Source: an uncultured Lachnospiraceae bacterium
GTDB lineage: Bacteria > Bacillota > Clostridia > Lachnospirales > Lachnospiraceae
Reading direction: 5' to 3'
Assembly (NCBI GenBank): GCA_910579085.1
Contig: CAJTRU010000028.1
Coordinates: forward strand, 1 to 46,401
Length of the DNA stretch: 46,401 nucleotides
Made by a program: the position numbers and the translations under genes. How positions within the stretch are numbered: the stretch's first letter is position 1; each line of letters begins with the position of its first letter. Under the pieces are notes generated by a model, which was not told the DNA's origin, ran no database searches, and saw only the letters and a program-made list of their open reading frames with translations. This document shows, piece after piece, positions 33,840 to 42,799 of the stretch.

Positions 33840-35819
33840 ATGGGTGAACCATTAAGTACAATATATGCATTATATTTCCAGATAAGGATAATTAATGCAT
33901 TGCTTTTAGGTATAATATGGTTTTTATACTTGAAAAACAAAAGACTGCCTTTTGAAAAGGGTAATTTTTTTACAGCAATACTTGTATCTAGTACATCTAA
34001 TGTAATATGTGATTTTGCCATTACATATAACTTGTACACATCTGGAGCTTCAAATGGCCTTATAAGGGAAATTTTATACAGGTTTTTTATGATAACAATA
34101 TGTTTATCAATGTATTTTGTGCATATGCATATTGAGGCATTATGTAATAAATACGATAAAAGCCACAGAAGGAATAACATGATTGTATCGCTGCCACTTA
34201 TGGCAGCAGTAACAGGAGGCATATTTGCACCAATAGAAATAAGTGTTGGTGAGAATGGTGTCTATTCTTATGGTACTGTTGTAAACCTTGAATATGTTAC
34301 AATGGGGATATATTTCTTCCTTTCTGTAATATTCCTGGTTTTAAACCATAAAAAACTTAAAAAGAGAAAAACCGCCAATATAGCTATGGGGCTTGGTGTA
34401 TGGGCTGGTTTTGGCATTATACAGATATTAAACCCAAGTCTTCTGTTATCCAGTACAGGAATTATTATACTGGAACTTATGAACTTTTTAAATTTTGAAG
34501 ACTCCAAGGTTTATATAAACTATGAAAATGGCTGTTTTAACAGCATGGCATATAGAAAGATGCTTAATTCCTATTTTAATGAAAACAGGAAGTTTTATGT
34601 AGCACAGATAAGTTTCCACGAATTCCATATAGTACATGGCAAATATGGACATGATATCTGCCAGAAAATACTTAGTGATATTGGAAATATTGTGGAAAAT
34701 ACATTAGGGATTAAGGTTTATTCAGTAGAAGAAGAAGTTATAGGCATTATAATTGATAAGAATAATTATGATGAGGAAGAAGTCCGTAGCCTTGCCAGTA
34801 AAATAGAATATGGTTTTACATTTAATGCAAGTGTTATACATGTAACAGGCACAATAGATATGATATATTGTCCAGATGAAGCTAAAAGTGTGCCAGAACT
34901 TGAGGATATATTTAGCTTTATGCAGAGGTACAGGGACAGGCAGCAAAGTTTCTACCGGTATGATAAAAATATGTACAAGGAAAAAGAGCGTTATTCTGAT
35001 ATACTGCGTATACTTGACAATGCAATTAACAATGATGGCTTTTATATGGTTTACCAGCCAATATATTCAGTTAAGAAAGGGGATTTCCATTCTGCCGAGG
35101 CACTTATAAGGCTTAAGGACAACAGGACTATAGGCTTTATATCACCAGAAGAGTTTATCCCAATAGCAGAAAAAGAAGGCCTTATAATGAAAATTGGTGA
35201 AATTGCACTTTCAAAAGTGTGTGAATTTTCACAGAGGGCAAACCTTATAGGGCGCGGCATTGAGTATATAGAGATAAACCTTTCGGCTGTACAGTGTATT
35301 GACCAGGGGCTGGCAAGGCAGATAAAAGATACTGTTTATAAATATGGGCTGCCATATAATTTCCTAAACCTTGAAATAACTGAAACTGCTGCGACCTCAT
35401 CAGGAAATATGCTGAACAGGAATGTAGAAGCACTAAGGGACATGGGGGCATCATTTTCAATGGATGACTTTGGCACTGGTTACTCAAACCTTGCACAGAT
35501 GGTAGATATACAGTATGAGCTTATAAAAATTGATAAAAGCCTTATATGGTGCTGTTATCCTGAACAACGTAAGAAAATACTTATGAAAACAGAAACAGAA
35601 GAAAAGAGGGACGCATCAATAACAAAATCAGTTGCAGTCCTTACAAAGATAATTGAACTTATTAATGACCTTAAACTTAAAATAGTTGCAGAGGGTGTTG
35701 AAACGAAAGAAATGGTGGATGCGCTTTCCGAAAAGGGAGTTGACTACCTACAGGGATATTATTTTTCAAAACCTCTTGCAGAAGAAGAGTTCTTAAGCTT
35801 CCTGGAGTCAGCAGAGTAA
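33840..35819 (+). CDS. Membrane-bound cyclic-di-GMP phosphodiesterase (degenerate GGDEF plus EAL)
   Basis: A 659-residue membrane enzyme. About seven hydrophobic helices in the first 220 residues form a sensor region. A degenerate GGDEF domain follows (about 230-370), with VEEEV where GGDEF should be, so it is not a cyclase. The EAL domain (about 385-655) keeps Glu420 in the EAL motif, INLS, EITE, Asp542-Asp543 in DDFGTGYS, IDKS, EGVET and QGYYFSKP. It should therefore hydrolyse c-di-GMP. A TTG at 33834 is also in frame; I chose ATG 33840, which has GAGAAAGG six bases upstream. Last gene of a probable three-gene unit. Confidence 0.92.
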   Translation: MGEPLSTIYALYFQIRIINALLLGIIWFLYLKNKRLPFEKGNFFTAILVSSTSNVICDFAITYNLYTSGASNGLIREILYRFFMITICLSMYFVHMHIEALCNKYDKSHRRNNMIVSLPLMAAVTGGIFAPIEISVGENGVYSYGTVVNLEYVTMGIYFFLSVIFLVLNHKKLKKRKTANIAMGLGVWAGFGIIQILNPSLLLSSTGIIILELMNFLNFEDSKVYINYENGCFNSMAYRKMLNSYFNENRKFYVAQISFHEFHIVHGKYGHDICQKILSDIGNIVENTLGIKVYSVEEEVIGIIIDKNNYDEEEVRSLASKIEYGFTFNASVIHVTGTIDMIYCPDEAKSVPELEDIFSFMQRYRDRQQSFYRYDKNMYKEKERYSDILRILDNAINNDGFYMVYQPIYSVKKGDFHSAEALIRLKDNRTIGFISPEEFIPIAEKEGLIMKIGEIALSKVCEFSQRANLIGRGIEYIEINLSAVQCIDQGLARQIKDTVYKYGLPYNFLNLEITETAATSSGNMLNRNVEALRDMGASFSMDDFGTGYSNLAQMVDIQYELIKIDKSLIWCCYPEQRKKILMKTETEEKRDASITKSVAVLTKIIELINDLKLKIVAEGVETKEMVDALSEKGVDYLQGYYFSKPLAEEEFLSFLESAE

Positions 35820-35861
35820 TATAAAACTGGCACTGGAAATACATAATACATAAAATAAAAT

Positions 35862-35883
35862 TAAAGCCCCGTACAGGGCTTTA
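35862..35883. terminator. Bidirectional terminator between the EAL and HAD genes
   Basis: TAAAGCCC (35862-35869) and GGGCTTTA (35876-35883) pair perfectly with A- and T-rich flanks. The arm overlaps the stop codon of the converging HAD gene. Confidence 0.75.
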
Positions 35884-36531
35884 TAAGTAATTATAAAGTT
35901 CTGCCGGGGTATCTATAATTGCACCAGGGTTAAGTTTTTCAAGGACTTCCCTGTCCTTAAACCCCCAGCTTGCACTTATGCACTTTATGCCAGCATTCCT
36001 GGCTGTTTCAATATCAACATCTGAGTCGCCTATATAAAGTGCCTGGTTTACAGGGCAGCCGCCAAGCTGTTCCAGTGCCAGCAGTACAGAGTCAGGTGCT
36101 GGTTTCTTTGGCATATGTCCATTTTCACCAATAGCAACAGAAATATACTTTGCAAAATAAATATTATTTAATTCTGTAACTGCTGCCTGGTTTTTATTAG
36201 AATTAATTGCAATTTTATAACCATCTGAATAAAGCCTTTCCAGAAGTTCCATAATCCCAGGGTAAGGGCATGTTTTAATACGGCAGTTTGCTGTATAAAA
36301 CTGTTTAAATTCATTAAATATGCTGTCAAAACCAGGAGTACCTGCCCCTTGTGGAAGGGAACGTTCAATTAATTTCTTTATGCCATTGCCAACAAAAGAG
36401 CGTACCTCAGCAGCAGAATGTACAGGGTAGCAGAATTTCTTCATAGCATGGTTTACAGCATCAGTAATATCCTCAAGAGTGTCCAGAAGAGTTCCGTCTA
36501 AATCAAAAACAAGAGCATTGTATTTGTCCAT
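35881..36531 (-). CDS. HAD-family phosphatase, phosphoglycolate-phosphatase type
   Basis: A 216-residue hydrolase of subfamily IA. Motif I is DLDGTLLDT with nucleophile Asp10 and acid Asp12; motif II INSNK and motif III IGDSDVDIETARNAG follow. A small helical cap lies between about residues 17 and 85. It resembles Gph and PpaX, but this family is promiscuous, so substrate (2-phosphoglycolate, pyrophosphate or a sugar phosphate) is open. Start ATG after AAAGGAA. A promoter with TTGAAT, 17 bases, TATAAT lies about 90 bases upstream. Confidence 0.88.
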   Translation of the reverse strand: MDKYNALVFDLDGTLLDTLEDITDAVNHAMKKFCYPVHSAAEVRSFVGNGIKKLIERSLPQGAGTPGFDSIFNEFKQFYTANCRIKTCPYPGIMELLERLYSDGYKIAINSNKNQAAVTELNNIYFAKYISVAIGENGHMPKKPAPDSVLLALEQLGGCPVNQALYIGDSDVDIETARNAGIKCISASWGFKDREVLEKLNPGAIIDTPAELYNYL

Positions 36532-36921
36532 ATCATTATATTCCTTTATTCTTAATTTATATTAGTCATATCCCATATAGCATCACAAGCAGATAATATT
36601 TACAGTTTCTGCCAATGCACTTATTATAGCGCAATATATTATTTAATTCAATAAAATTGGGTTTTTTTATAAATACCATTTTAATTTACCTGATGTTCTG
36701 TTATAATTATTTAACTCAGAATACTTAGTGGATGTAATTTTGCTGCAGGCATACTGGATAGCTGTTATGCCAGGAATTAAACGGCAATAACTAAAATTTA
36801 TAAAACAAGCATCCTGGCAAGTTGACTAGTGCAGTAATATAAGTTATAATTAGTATTTGCTATTTGGTGGCTGTAAAATATGGTATTCTAAAAGTATTAT
36901 TAGAAATTGGAGGAAAAGTAA
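36532..36921. promoter_or_regulatory. Divergent promoter region between the HAD gene and greA
   Basis: Two good promoters lie here. On the minus strand, TTGAAT (36651-36646), 17 bases, TATAAT (36628-36623) serves the HAD gene. On the plus strand, TTGACT (36822-36827), 17 bases, TATAAT (36845-36850) serves greA-lysS. A further TATAAT (36702-36707) without a clear -35, and a GGCATA/TATGCC hairpin, lie between them. No gene is seen. Confidence 0.65.
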
Positions 36922-37416
36922 ATGGCGGAGAAAAAGAATATTTTAACATACGAAGGCCTGAAAGCTTTAGAAGAAGAATTACAGGATTTAAAATTAAACA
37001 GACGTAAACAGGTTGCTATAAAAATAAAAGAAGCAAGGGAACAGGGCGATTTATCAGAAAATGCAGAGTATGACGCTGCAAAAGACGAACAGCGCGATAT
37101 TGAACTTCGTATTGAAGAAATTGATAAAATACTTAAAAATGCTGAAGTTGTAGATGAAGAAGACGTCGACTTAAATGCTATTAGCATTGGCTGCACAGTT
37201 CTTTTAAGGGACATTGAATTTGACGAAGAAATGGAATATAAAATCGTGGGTTCTACAGAAGCAGACTGCCTGAATGGCAAGATTTCTAATGAATCACCTG
37301 TAGGCGTAGCACTTATAGGTTCAAAAGAAGGTGACCAGGTTGAGGTAGAAACACCTTCAGGTGAAATGGTTAAATACGAGATACTTAGCATAAAAAGGAC
37401 ACCATTGTCAGAATAA
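36922..37416 (+). CDS. greA: Transcription elongation factor GreA
   Basis: A 164-residue factor that enters the RNA polymerase secondary channel and stimulates cleavage of backtracked RNA. The N-terminal coiled coil (about 1-75) carries the tip signature REQGDLSENAEYDAAK with the acidic residues needed for cleavage. The C-terminal FKBP-like domain ends in SPVGVALIG and the following strands. GGAGG precedes the ATG. It is followed 33 bases later by lysS, a gene order common in Clostridia, and shares a strong promoter with it. Confidence 0.97.
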   Translation: MAEKKNILTYEGLKALEEELQDLKLNRRKQVAIKIKEAREQGDLSENAEYDAAKDEQRDIELRIEEIDKILKNAEVVDEEDVDLNAISIGCTVLLRDIEFDEEMEYKIVGSTEADCLNGKISNESPVGVALIGSKEGDQVEVETPSGEMVKYEILSIKRTPLSE

Positions 37417-37449
37417 AATACAAAGCAAATCCAGAAAGGGGCGTTAACA

Positions 37450-38955
37450 TTGGCAGGACAGGAAAATAAACCACAGACACAGGAAGAACTCAGTGCTCTT
37501 CTTAAAGTAAGAAGGGAAAAACTTGAAAATTTACAGAATGAGGGCAAAGACCCTTTTGTAATTACAAAGTATAATGTTTCTATACATTCACAGGATATAA
37601 AAGACCAGTTTGACAGCCTTGAAGGCCAGGAAGTAACAATAGCAGGCCGCATGATGTTTAAACGTGTAATGGGCAAGGCATCTTTCTGTAATATACAGGA
37701 CCTTAAAGGAAACATACAGTCATATGTGGCAAGGGATGATATCGGGGAAGAAAGCTACAAAGACTTCAAGAAATATGATATTGGTGATATCCTTGGAATA
37801 AAAGGGTTTGTATTTAAAACTAAAACAGGTGAAATTTCGGTACATGCCAAAGAAGTCCTTCTTCTTTCTAAAAGCCTGCAAGTGCTTCCAGAGAAGCACC
37901 ACGGGCTTACAGATACAGATATAAGGTACCGCCAGAGGTATGTTGACCTTATAATGAACACAGATGTAAAGGAAACATTTATAAAGCGTTCAAAAGTAAT
38001 TAGCAGCATACGCCGTTATCTTGATGAGGACGGTTTTATGGAAGTTGAAACACCAATGCTGGTATCAAATGCCGGCGGGGCAGCAGCAAGGCCTTTTAAT
38101 ACACATTTCAATGCACTTGATGAAGACCTGCACCTGCGCATATCACTTGAACTTTATTTAAAACGCCTTATAGTAGGCGGGCTTGAAAAAGTATATGAGA
38201 TTGGGCGTGTATTCAGGAATGAGGGCCTTGATACAAGGCATAATCCGGAATTCACACTTATGGAACTGTACCAGGCATATACAGACTATCATGGCATGAT
38301 GGATTTAACAGAAAAATTATACCGCCATGTTGCAAAAGAAGTAACAGGTTCAGAAATATTAACTTATGGTGAACATACAATAGATTTATCAAAGCCTTTT
38401 GAGCGCATTACAATGCTTGATGCTGTTAAAAAGTATTCTGGTGTTGATTTCAATGAAATCCATTCAACAGAAGAAGCAAAGAAAGCAGCAGATGAACACC
38501 ATGTTGAATATGAAGAAAGACATGTAAAAGGTGATATACTTAATCTTTTCTTTGAAGAATTTGTAGAAGAACATTTAATACAGCCTGTATTTATAATGGA
38601 CCATCCAGTAGAAATATCACCGCTTACAAAAAGGAAGCCAGATAACCCTGATTATGTAGAGCGTTTTGAGTTCTTTATAAATGGCTGGGAAATGGCAAAT
38701 GCTTATTCAGAATTAAATGACCCTGTTGACCAGCGTGCACGTTTTGAAGCACAGGAAAAGGAATTTGCAGCAGGGAATGAAGAAGCTAACCATACAGACG
38801 AGGACTTCTTAAATGCACTTAGCATAGGCATGCCTCCAACTGGAGGAATAGGCTTTGGAATTGACAGGATGGTAATGATAATGACAAATTCACCAGCAAT
38901 CAGGGATGTGTTATTATTCCCGACGATGAAAACTTTGGGTAAAGAAAACCAGTAA
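37450..38955 (+). CDS. lysS: Lysyl-tRNA synthetase, class II
   Basis: A 501-residue enzyme that charges tRNA-Lys. An N-terminal OB-fold anticodon-binding domain (about 55-170) precedes the class II core, with motif 2 FRNEGLDTRHNPEFT and motif 3 GIGFGIDRMVM; the lysine-binding segment FINGWEMANAYSELN is intact. Start is TTG 37450, with AGAAAGGGG eight bases upstream; the protein length fits the family. It is co-transcribed with greA and ends before a strong terminator. The broken recombinase remnant begins immediately after that terminator. Confidence 0.96.
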   Translation: MAGQENKPQTQEELSALLKVRREKLENLQNEGKDPFVITKYNVSIHSQDIKDQFDSLEGQEVTIAGRMMFKRVMGKASFCNIQDLKGNIQSYVARDDIGEESYKDFKKYDIGDILGIKGFVFKTKTGEISVHAKEVLLLSKSLQVLPEKHHGLTDTDIRYRQRYVDLIMNTDVKETFIKRSKVISSIRRYLDEDGFMEVETPMLVSNAGGAAARPFNTHFNALDEDLHLRISLELYLKRLIVGGLEKVYEIGRVFRNEGLDTRHNPEFTLMELYQAYTDYHGMMDLTEKLYRHVAKEVTGSEILTYGEHTIDLSKPFERITMLDAVKKYSGVDFNEIHSTEEAKKAADEHHVEYEERHVKGDILNLFFEEFVEEHLIQPVFIMDHPVEISPLTKRKPDNPDYVERFEFFINGWEMANAYSELNDPVDQRARFEAQEKEFAAGNEEANHTDEDFLNALSIGMPPTGGIGFGIDRMVMIMTNSPAIRDVLLFPTMKTLGKENQ

Positions 38956-38995
38956 AATCAAATATTTACGGTTAGAGGGAAGTAATTTCAGATTA

Positions 38996-39035
38996 GGCGG
39001 TATAGCCCCGGTTACAAGGGCTGTACCGTCTTTTT
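38996..39035 (+). terminator. Terminator of greA-lysS
   Basis: GGCGGTATAGCCC (38996-39008) pairs through two wobbles with GGGCTGTACCGTC (39018-39030), followed by TTTTT. It marks the left junction of the foreign segment. Confidence 0.9.
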
Positions 39036-39036
39036 A

Positions 39037-39590
39037 TATCATTTTCGTAAATCCTCTTGAAGATACGGTCAAGTTCCGCTATCCGTTTTTGTGCCTGTCC
39101 CGCTTCCTGCGCTTCATTTCCTTTTCCGTTTCGGCGGAGCGTTGCTGATATATCATTTCTTTAAACCCCATGATGTCATCAAAGAAAAGGGCAGTCACGT
39201 CAAATATCCTGCTCCATACTATCTGCTTCAACACTTCCTCATGGATAAAATGAGCCATACAGCTTCACGTATTGCTCTTGTACTTTGCACAGCGGTAATG
39301 GTCTTGTGAGCTGTTGAAACTTTTACAAGTAGCAAAATGTAGCTTGCTCCCACAGTCTGCACAGTATACCAAGCAGGAAAATAGTCCCTGCCGCTCTGCT
39401 TTTGTGGGGCGGTGTTTGTTTGACCTTAGTTCCTGCACCCGTTCAAAAACTGCGTCGTCCACAATCGCTTCATGGGTATTGAAGAAGATAGCCTGCTGTT
39501 CTTTTGTGGTTGGAATCCGCTTTTTAAGCTTGTGGGATTTGGAATAGCTTTTGAAGTTCACCGTATGCCCACTATTGTACAGAAATGAGA
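39037..39590 (-). pseudogene. Remnant of a large serine recombinase (TnpX/TndX type), C-terminal part
   Basis: Minus-strand translation gives a run of the large-serine-recombinase C-terminal half: GHTVNFKSYSKSHKLKKR, then the recombinase zinc ribbon (YCADCGSK ... HYRCAKYKS), then the coiled-coil region containing EEVLKQIVW. The catalytic N-terminal domain is missing. A TGA at 39267-39265 replaces an expected Gly codon after KSNT, and a frameshift near 39105-39112 is needed to restore the sequence QAQKRIAELDRIFKRIYEN, which then runs into the lysS terminator. The gene is therefore dead: truncated at both ends and broken twice. Such recombinases move integrative conjugative elements and mobilisable transposons of Clostridia. 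Confidence 0.75.
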
Positions 39591-39688
39591 GTTCTTATTA
39601 AACTATGTACTATCTCCGTAAATAAGAGATGTGATTTCCGGTTTGCAGAGATTGGTTTTTACTTTTGTGATTTGCAACAATGCCAAAG

Positions 39689-39715
39689 AAAACCAGAGGT
39701 CAATCCTCTGGTTCT
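39689..39715 (-). terminator. Terminator of the second two-component system
   Basis: AACCAGAGG (39691-39699) and CCTCTGGTT (39705-39713) form a perfect 9-bp stem. On the minus strand it is followed by TTCTTTGG, a short T-rich tract. Confidence 0.7.
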
Positions 39716-39767
39716 TTTACCGTATAAATCGTTTCATTAGATTTTTCTAAGTTTTTTATCAATCTGG

Positions 39768-41072
39768 CTATTTCAAAGGAAGTGTGACAAAGAATGTAGC
39801 CCCTCCCCCATCCGTGTCTTTACAGCCAACTTTACCATTCATCATTTTTGCAAGTTCATCTGCTATGCTAAGTCCTAATCCAAAATTTGATTTATCTGTC
39901 CTTGATTTGTCGGCGCAATAGAAACGGTTAAAAATATATGGTTTATCATCTTCGGGAATGCCTTTTCCGTGGTCGGTTACGAAAAATGTGATATGTTTTG
40001 CCGTTACTTCTGTTTTAATTTCAATTTGTTTATTACCTACGGAATGGTGGATGGCGTTCTCCATATAAATTGTCAATATCTGAAAAAGCCGTTCTTCATC
40101 CGCACAAAATTTAGGATAACTGGTTTCACTGATTTCCAAACGCAGGCAGATTTTTTTACTGATGCAGATTGGCTCATAAGCTTCATATAATGAGATTAAT
40201 AATGTGTCTATATCAATGGTATTATTGCATATCGTCCATGATTTCGCATCAGAGGAAGCCAGAAGCAGCATATCCCTTACCAGTTTTGACATTCTCATGC
40301 ATTCCTTGTCTAATATTTTAACCGGTTTTCTAAATTCAGTATTATCTATTTGTAATTGTTCCAGCTTCTCTGCGTTTGCCAGAATAACAGCGAGCGGCGA
40401 TTTTAATTCATGCGAAGCGGAAGCTATAAAATCTTTTTGGCTTTTCAACATTACCTTTGTTGGTTTTAATGCTTTCTTTATGAGCAAATAGCTCATCGTC
40501 GTCACAGCAATAAGGGAAAGACACCATAAGGAAACATAAAGGAAAGCCTGTTTTGTTAAAATATCAAATAAGGACTGCTGTCTGTAAATCAGTGACAGAT
40601 GATAAGCTGTGTCATTTGGTGTTACAATCGTTGCAAGTATCCCTAAATAATCGTCATTTTTCGTTCCGTTAAACATAAAAACACCGCTTTGGTCTGTAGC
40701 CGGCTTGTTATCATTTGTTATTATGAAAGTATCCTCTTTGTCTGTCTGTATGCGGAAACGCTCTAAAAGAGTGTCTACATCAGTAGGAAAGTCAGAATCT
40801 GTTTGATATACCATCTTTCCAGAAGTATCTTGGATACAGCAAAATATAGGAGATTTATACTCATGGTAGGAATCCGCAATAGATTTAAAATTCTGGCTGT
40901 TATCTTCAAACTGGTACATCATCTGCGTAACCATTCTCTGGAACAAAATAACCTCATTTGACTGCTCCATGTGGACGTAATTGTTGCAGAGAATTATCAT
41001 AATTGCTGTAATGATTAACATAATTGCTGTTATAAAAAGGATATTCAGTTTTTTTGACAGTGGTTTCAGCAT
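39768..41072 (-). CDS. Sensor histidine kinase of the island
   Basis: A 434-residue membrane kinase. Two membrane helices (about 10-31 and 177-198) enclose an external domain of about 145 residues. The phospho-acceptor is His221 in SASHELKSPL; ATPase boxes N (MENAIHHS), G1 (DHGKGIP), F (IFNRFYCADKSR) and G2 (FGLGLSIADE) are intact. It lies 41 bases after the regulator gene in one unit. GGAGAA precedes the ATG. It stands back to back with a lipoprotein-ABC operon, which it probably controls. Base composition and codon use are like that operon and unlike the chromosome to the left. Confidence 0.94.
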   Translation of the reverse strand: MLKPLSKKLNILFITAIMLIITAIMIILCNNYVHMEQSNEVILFQRMVTQMMYQFEDNSQNFKSIADSYHEYKSPIFCCIQDTSGKMVYQTDSDFPTDVDTLLERFRIQTDKEDTFIITNDNKPATDQSGVFMFNGTKNDDYLGILATIVTPNDTAYHLSLIYRQQSLFDILTKQAFLYVSLWCLSLIAVTTMSYLLIKKALKPTKVMLKSQKDFIASASHELKSPLAVILANAEKLEQLQIDNTEFRKPVKILDKECMRMSKLVRDMLLLASSDAKSWTICNNTIDIDTLLISLYEAYEPICISKKICLRLEISETSYPKFCADEERLFQILTIYMENAIHHSVGNKQIEIKTEVTAKHITFFVTDHGKGIPEDDKPYIFNRFYCADKSRTDKSNFGLGLSIADELAKMMNGKVGCKDTDGGGATFFVTLPLK

Positions 41073-41113
41073 TTGTGTTCTCCAATCTGTTACGGTTTAT
41101 ATGTCATAAAATT

Positions 41114-41800
41114 TTATTTCTGTTTATGGGTTAGAGAATATCCAGCCCCATATACTGTTTTTATTTCACAGATACTCTTTAATTCCCTTAACCGTTTCCG
41201 TAGGAAAGAAATATAATTGTCAACATTCCCCTGTTCAACTTCCGATGACGTACCCCATATTTTCAGTATAAGCTGTTCCCTTGAGAAAAGTGTTTCTGGG
41301 CTTTTTATAAAAACATATAATAGTTCAGACTCTTTTGCCGTTAAAAAAACAGTTTTGGGGTTGCAAGTCAGTTCACGGTTTGCTTTGTTAAAACACAGGT
41401 CGGCATATTGGAGCGTATCTTCTGTTTTTATTTCACTTGGACGCCTTGTTAAAGCCCTAACGCGCGCAAGCAGTTCTTGAATATGGAACGGCTTGACTAA
41501 ATAATCGTCAGCCCCTCCATCCAATCCCTCTATCTTTTCATTAAGGGCGGTCATTCCTGTAATGATGATAACAGGAATCTGGATGCCTTTTTTCCGCATA
41601 GCTTTAATAATCGTCAGCCCATCAATATAAGGGAGCATCCTGTCCACAATAGCTAAATCATAAGAATAATCTGTATGTAAGGCATACAGCATGGCGGTTT
41701 CCACATCATTACAAGCATCAACCATATAACCGTTTTTCGTTAATTGCGATTGTATTGAGCTGCAAAGCTCTAAGTCATCTTCTAAAAGAAGTATTTTCAT
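41114..41800 (-). CDS. OmpR-family response regulator of the island
   Basis: A 228-residue regulator. The receiver has the acidic pair in LEDD (residues 7-9), phospho-acceptor Asp53 in IVDRMLP and the Lys of DDYLVKPF; the C-terminal winged helix contains LTAKESELLYVF and ends in the usual KTVYGAGYSL. GGAAAGG precedes the ATG. It is the first gene of the regulator-kinase unit and is transcribed away from the lipoprotein-ABC operon. Palindromes in the shared intergenic region are its candidate binding sites. Confidence 0.94.
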   Translation of the reverse strand: MKILLLEDDLELCSSIQSQLTKNGYMVDACNDVETAMLYALHTDYSYDLAIVDRMLPYIDGLTIIKAMRKKGIQIPVIIITGMTALNEKIEGLDGGADDYLVKPFHIQELLARVRALTRRPSEIKTEDTLQYADLCFNKANRELTCNPKTVFLTAKESELLYVFIKSPETLFSREQLILKIWGTSSEVEQGNVDNYISFLRKRLRELKSICEIKTVYGAGYSLTHKQK

Positions 41801-42215
41801 TGTTTAAATCCTTTCCTTAGTTTTGTTTATTTTCCCAGAGCATGAAAGTTTATCTGGCAGACATTTTCTATTTCACACTATTTGTGAATCTATCTGGCAC
41901 AAGAACTTTACTATGGGATATATGGAAAGCATAATAGCATCTTTTTCGCATATCTGCAATCTTGCTGCTATTTGCAACAATAAATATTTTTTGATGAGAT
42001 TATATAATCTGCTTAATATCAGTATAATATGAAATTCTATAAAAATCCTCTGAAAAGTCCTTTATATTTTTTGTAATTTTACAGGATTTTTAGCAAAGTT
42101 TTTCTATACAATGGCTTTGCAGTTTGATAACTTGAACACCTTGCATCCTTGCGGGGTATATAAAAATCATGATATTAAAATACAAACATATCAAAAAGAA
42201 AGGCGGAAAAGAATT
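41801..42215. promoter_or_regulatory. Divergent regulatory region between the regulator and the lipoprotein-ABC operon
   Basis: No gene seen. It contains TTCACA-N5-TGTGAA (41872-41888), flanked by two direct copies of TATCTGGCA (41851-41859 and 41891-41899, 40 bases apart). It also has a perfect 14-base palindrome AGATTATATAATCT (41997-42010), 12 bases before a -10 TATAAT (42023-42028) that lacks a good -35. A possible leader hairpin AAAAATCCT/AGGATTTTT (42041-42049 with 42083-42091) follows. Confidence 0.5.
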
Positions 42216-42788
42216 ATGAAGAACAAAAAATTAATGCGGATGTTAATAGCCGGGGCAAGTATTTTTGCTTTGGCAGGTTGTGGCACGTCGGATGACACAG
42301 GCACAAATAGAGAAAAAGAAACCAAAAATACCTATATTGAAAATGACATAACAAACCCTGGCCAAAAGGATGCTTCCGATAAAAACGATTCAAACAATAC
42401 TCCCGATGGGAACGATTCAAATGCTGTAGGAAGCATGGATGGAGATGGACTAATTACTGCATCTGATTTGCAGGGAAGCGTGACAGAATTTTCGGACAAT
42501 GGATGTACAATCACCCCCACAACATCAAGTAGTGATGGAAATGCTAAAATTGCTGAAGAATCGGCGGATGGATATGAAGATGAAGGCGCAAAGGTAACTA
42601 TTAAATATGGAGATAACTGCATATTCCAAAGAGCAGTTATGAGTATAAGAACTGGAAAAGCCACTGTCAGTGAAGCTGCCAAGACGGACATAAAGAAAAA
42701 AACATCCTTGCTGCTCTATGGGAATTTTGATGATACAGAAAATTTTACAGCTACAAAGGTAATGATTGTCCAATATGAACATGAATAG
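42216..42788 (+). CDS. Predicted lipoprotein of the ABC transporter operon
   Basis: A 190-residue lipoprotein. The signal peptide ends in the lipobox LAGC (Cys22), so it should be anchored outside the membrane. A polar Asn/Asp/Ser/Thr region (about 23-75) is followed by a small beta-rich domain (about 80-190) with no motif I recognise. Start: the frame is open further upstream, but ATG 42216 has AAGAAAGGCGG upstream and opens the signal peptide. It lies 11 bases before the first permease gene, so it is likely a sensor or accessory part of that transporter. The DGDGLITASD stretch looks EF-hand-like, but only one copy is present and I do not trust it. Confidence 0.8.
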   Translation: MKNKKLMRMLIAGASIFALAGCGTSDDTGTNREKETKNTYIENDITNPGQKDASDKNDSNNTPDGNDSNAVGSMDGDGLITASDLQGSVTEFSDNGCTITPTTSSSDGNAKIAEESADGYEDEGAKVTIKYGDNCIFQRAVMSIRTGKATVSEAAKTDIKKKTSLLLYGNFDDTENFTATKVMIVQYEHE

Positions 42789-42799
42789 GAGGAATAGAC

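Noticed and set aside
36540..36900. Small regulatory RNA between the HAD gene and greA
   Set aside because: A TATAAT and a short hairpin are present, but there is no good -35 and no terminator, so it does not reach support.
39091..39309. Plus-strand small gene after lysS
   Set aside because: It lies opposite the recombinase remnant, has no ribosome site and encodes no recognisable protein.
41851..41899. Start of a CRISPR array from the repeated TATCTGGCA
   Set aside because: Only two nine-base copies, no further units and no cas genes.
42420..42470. EF-hand or dockerin loop in the island lipoprotein
   Set aside because: DGDGLITASD occurs once, and the second half of a dockerin or EF pair is missing.
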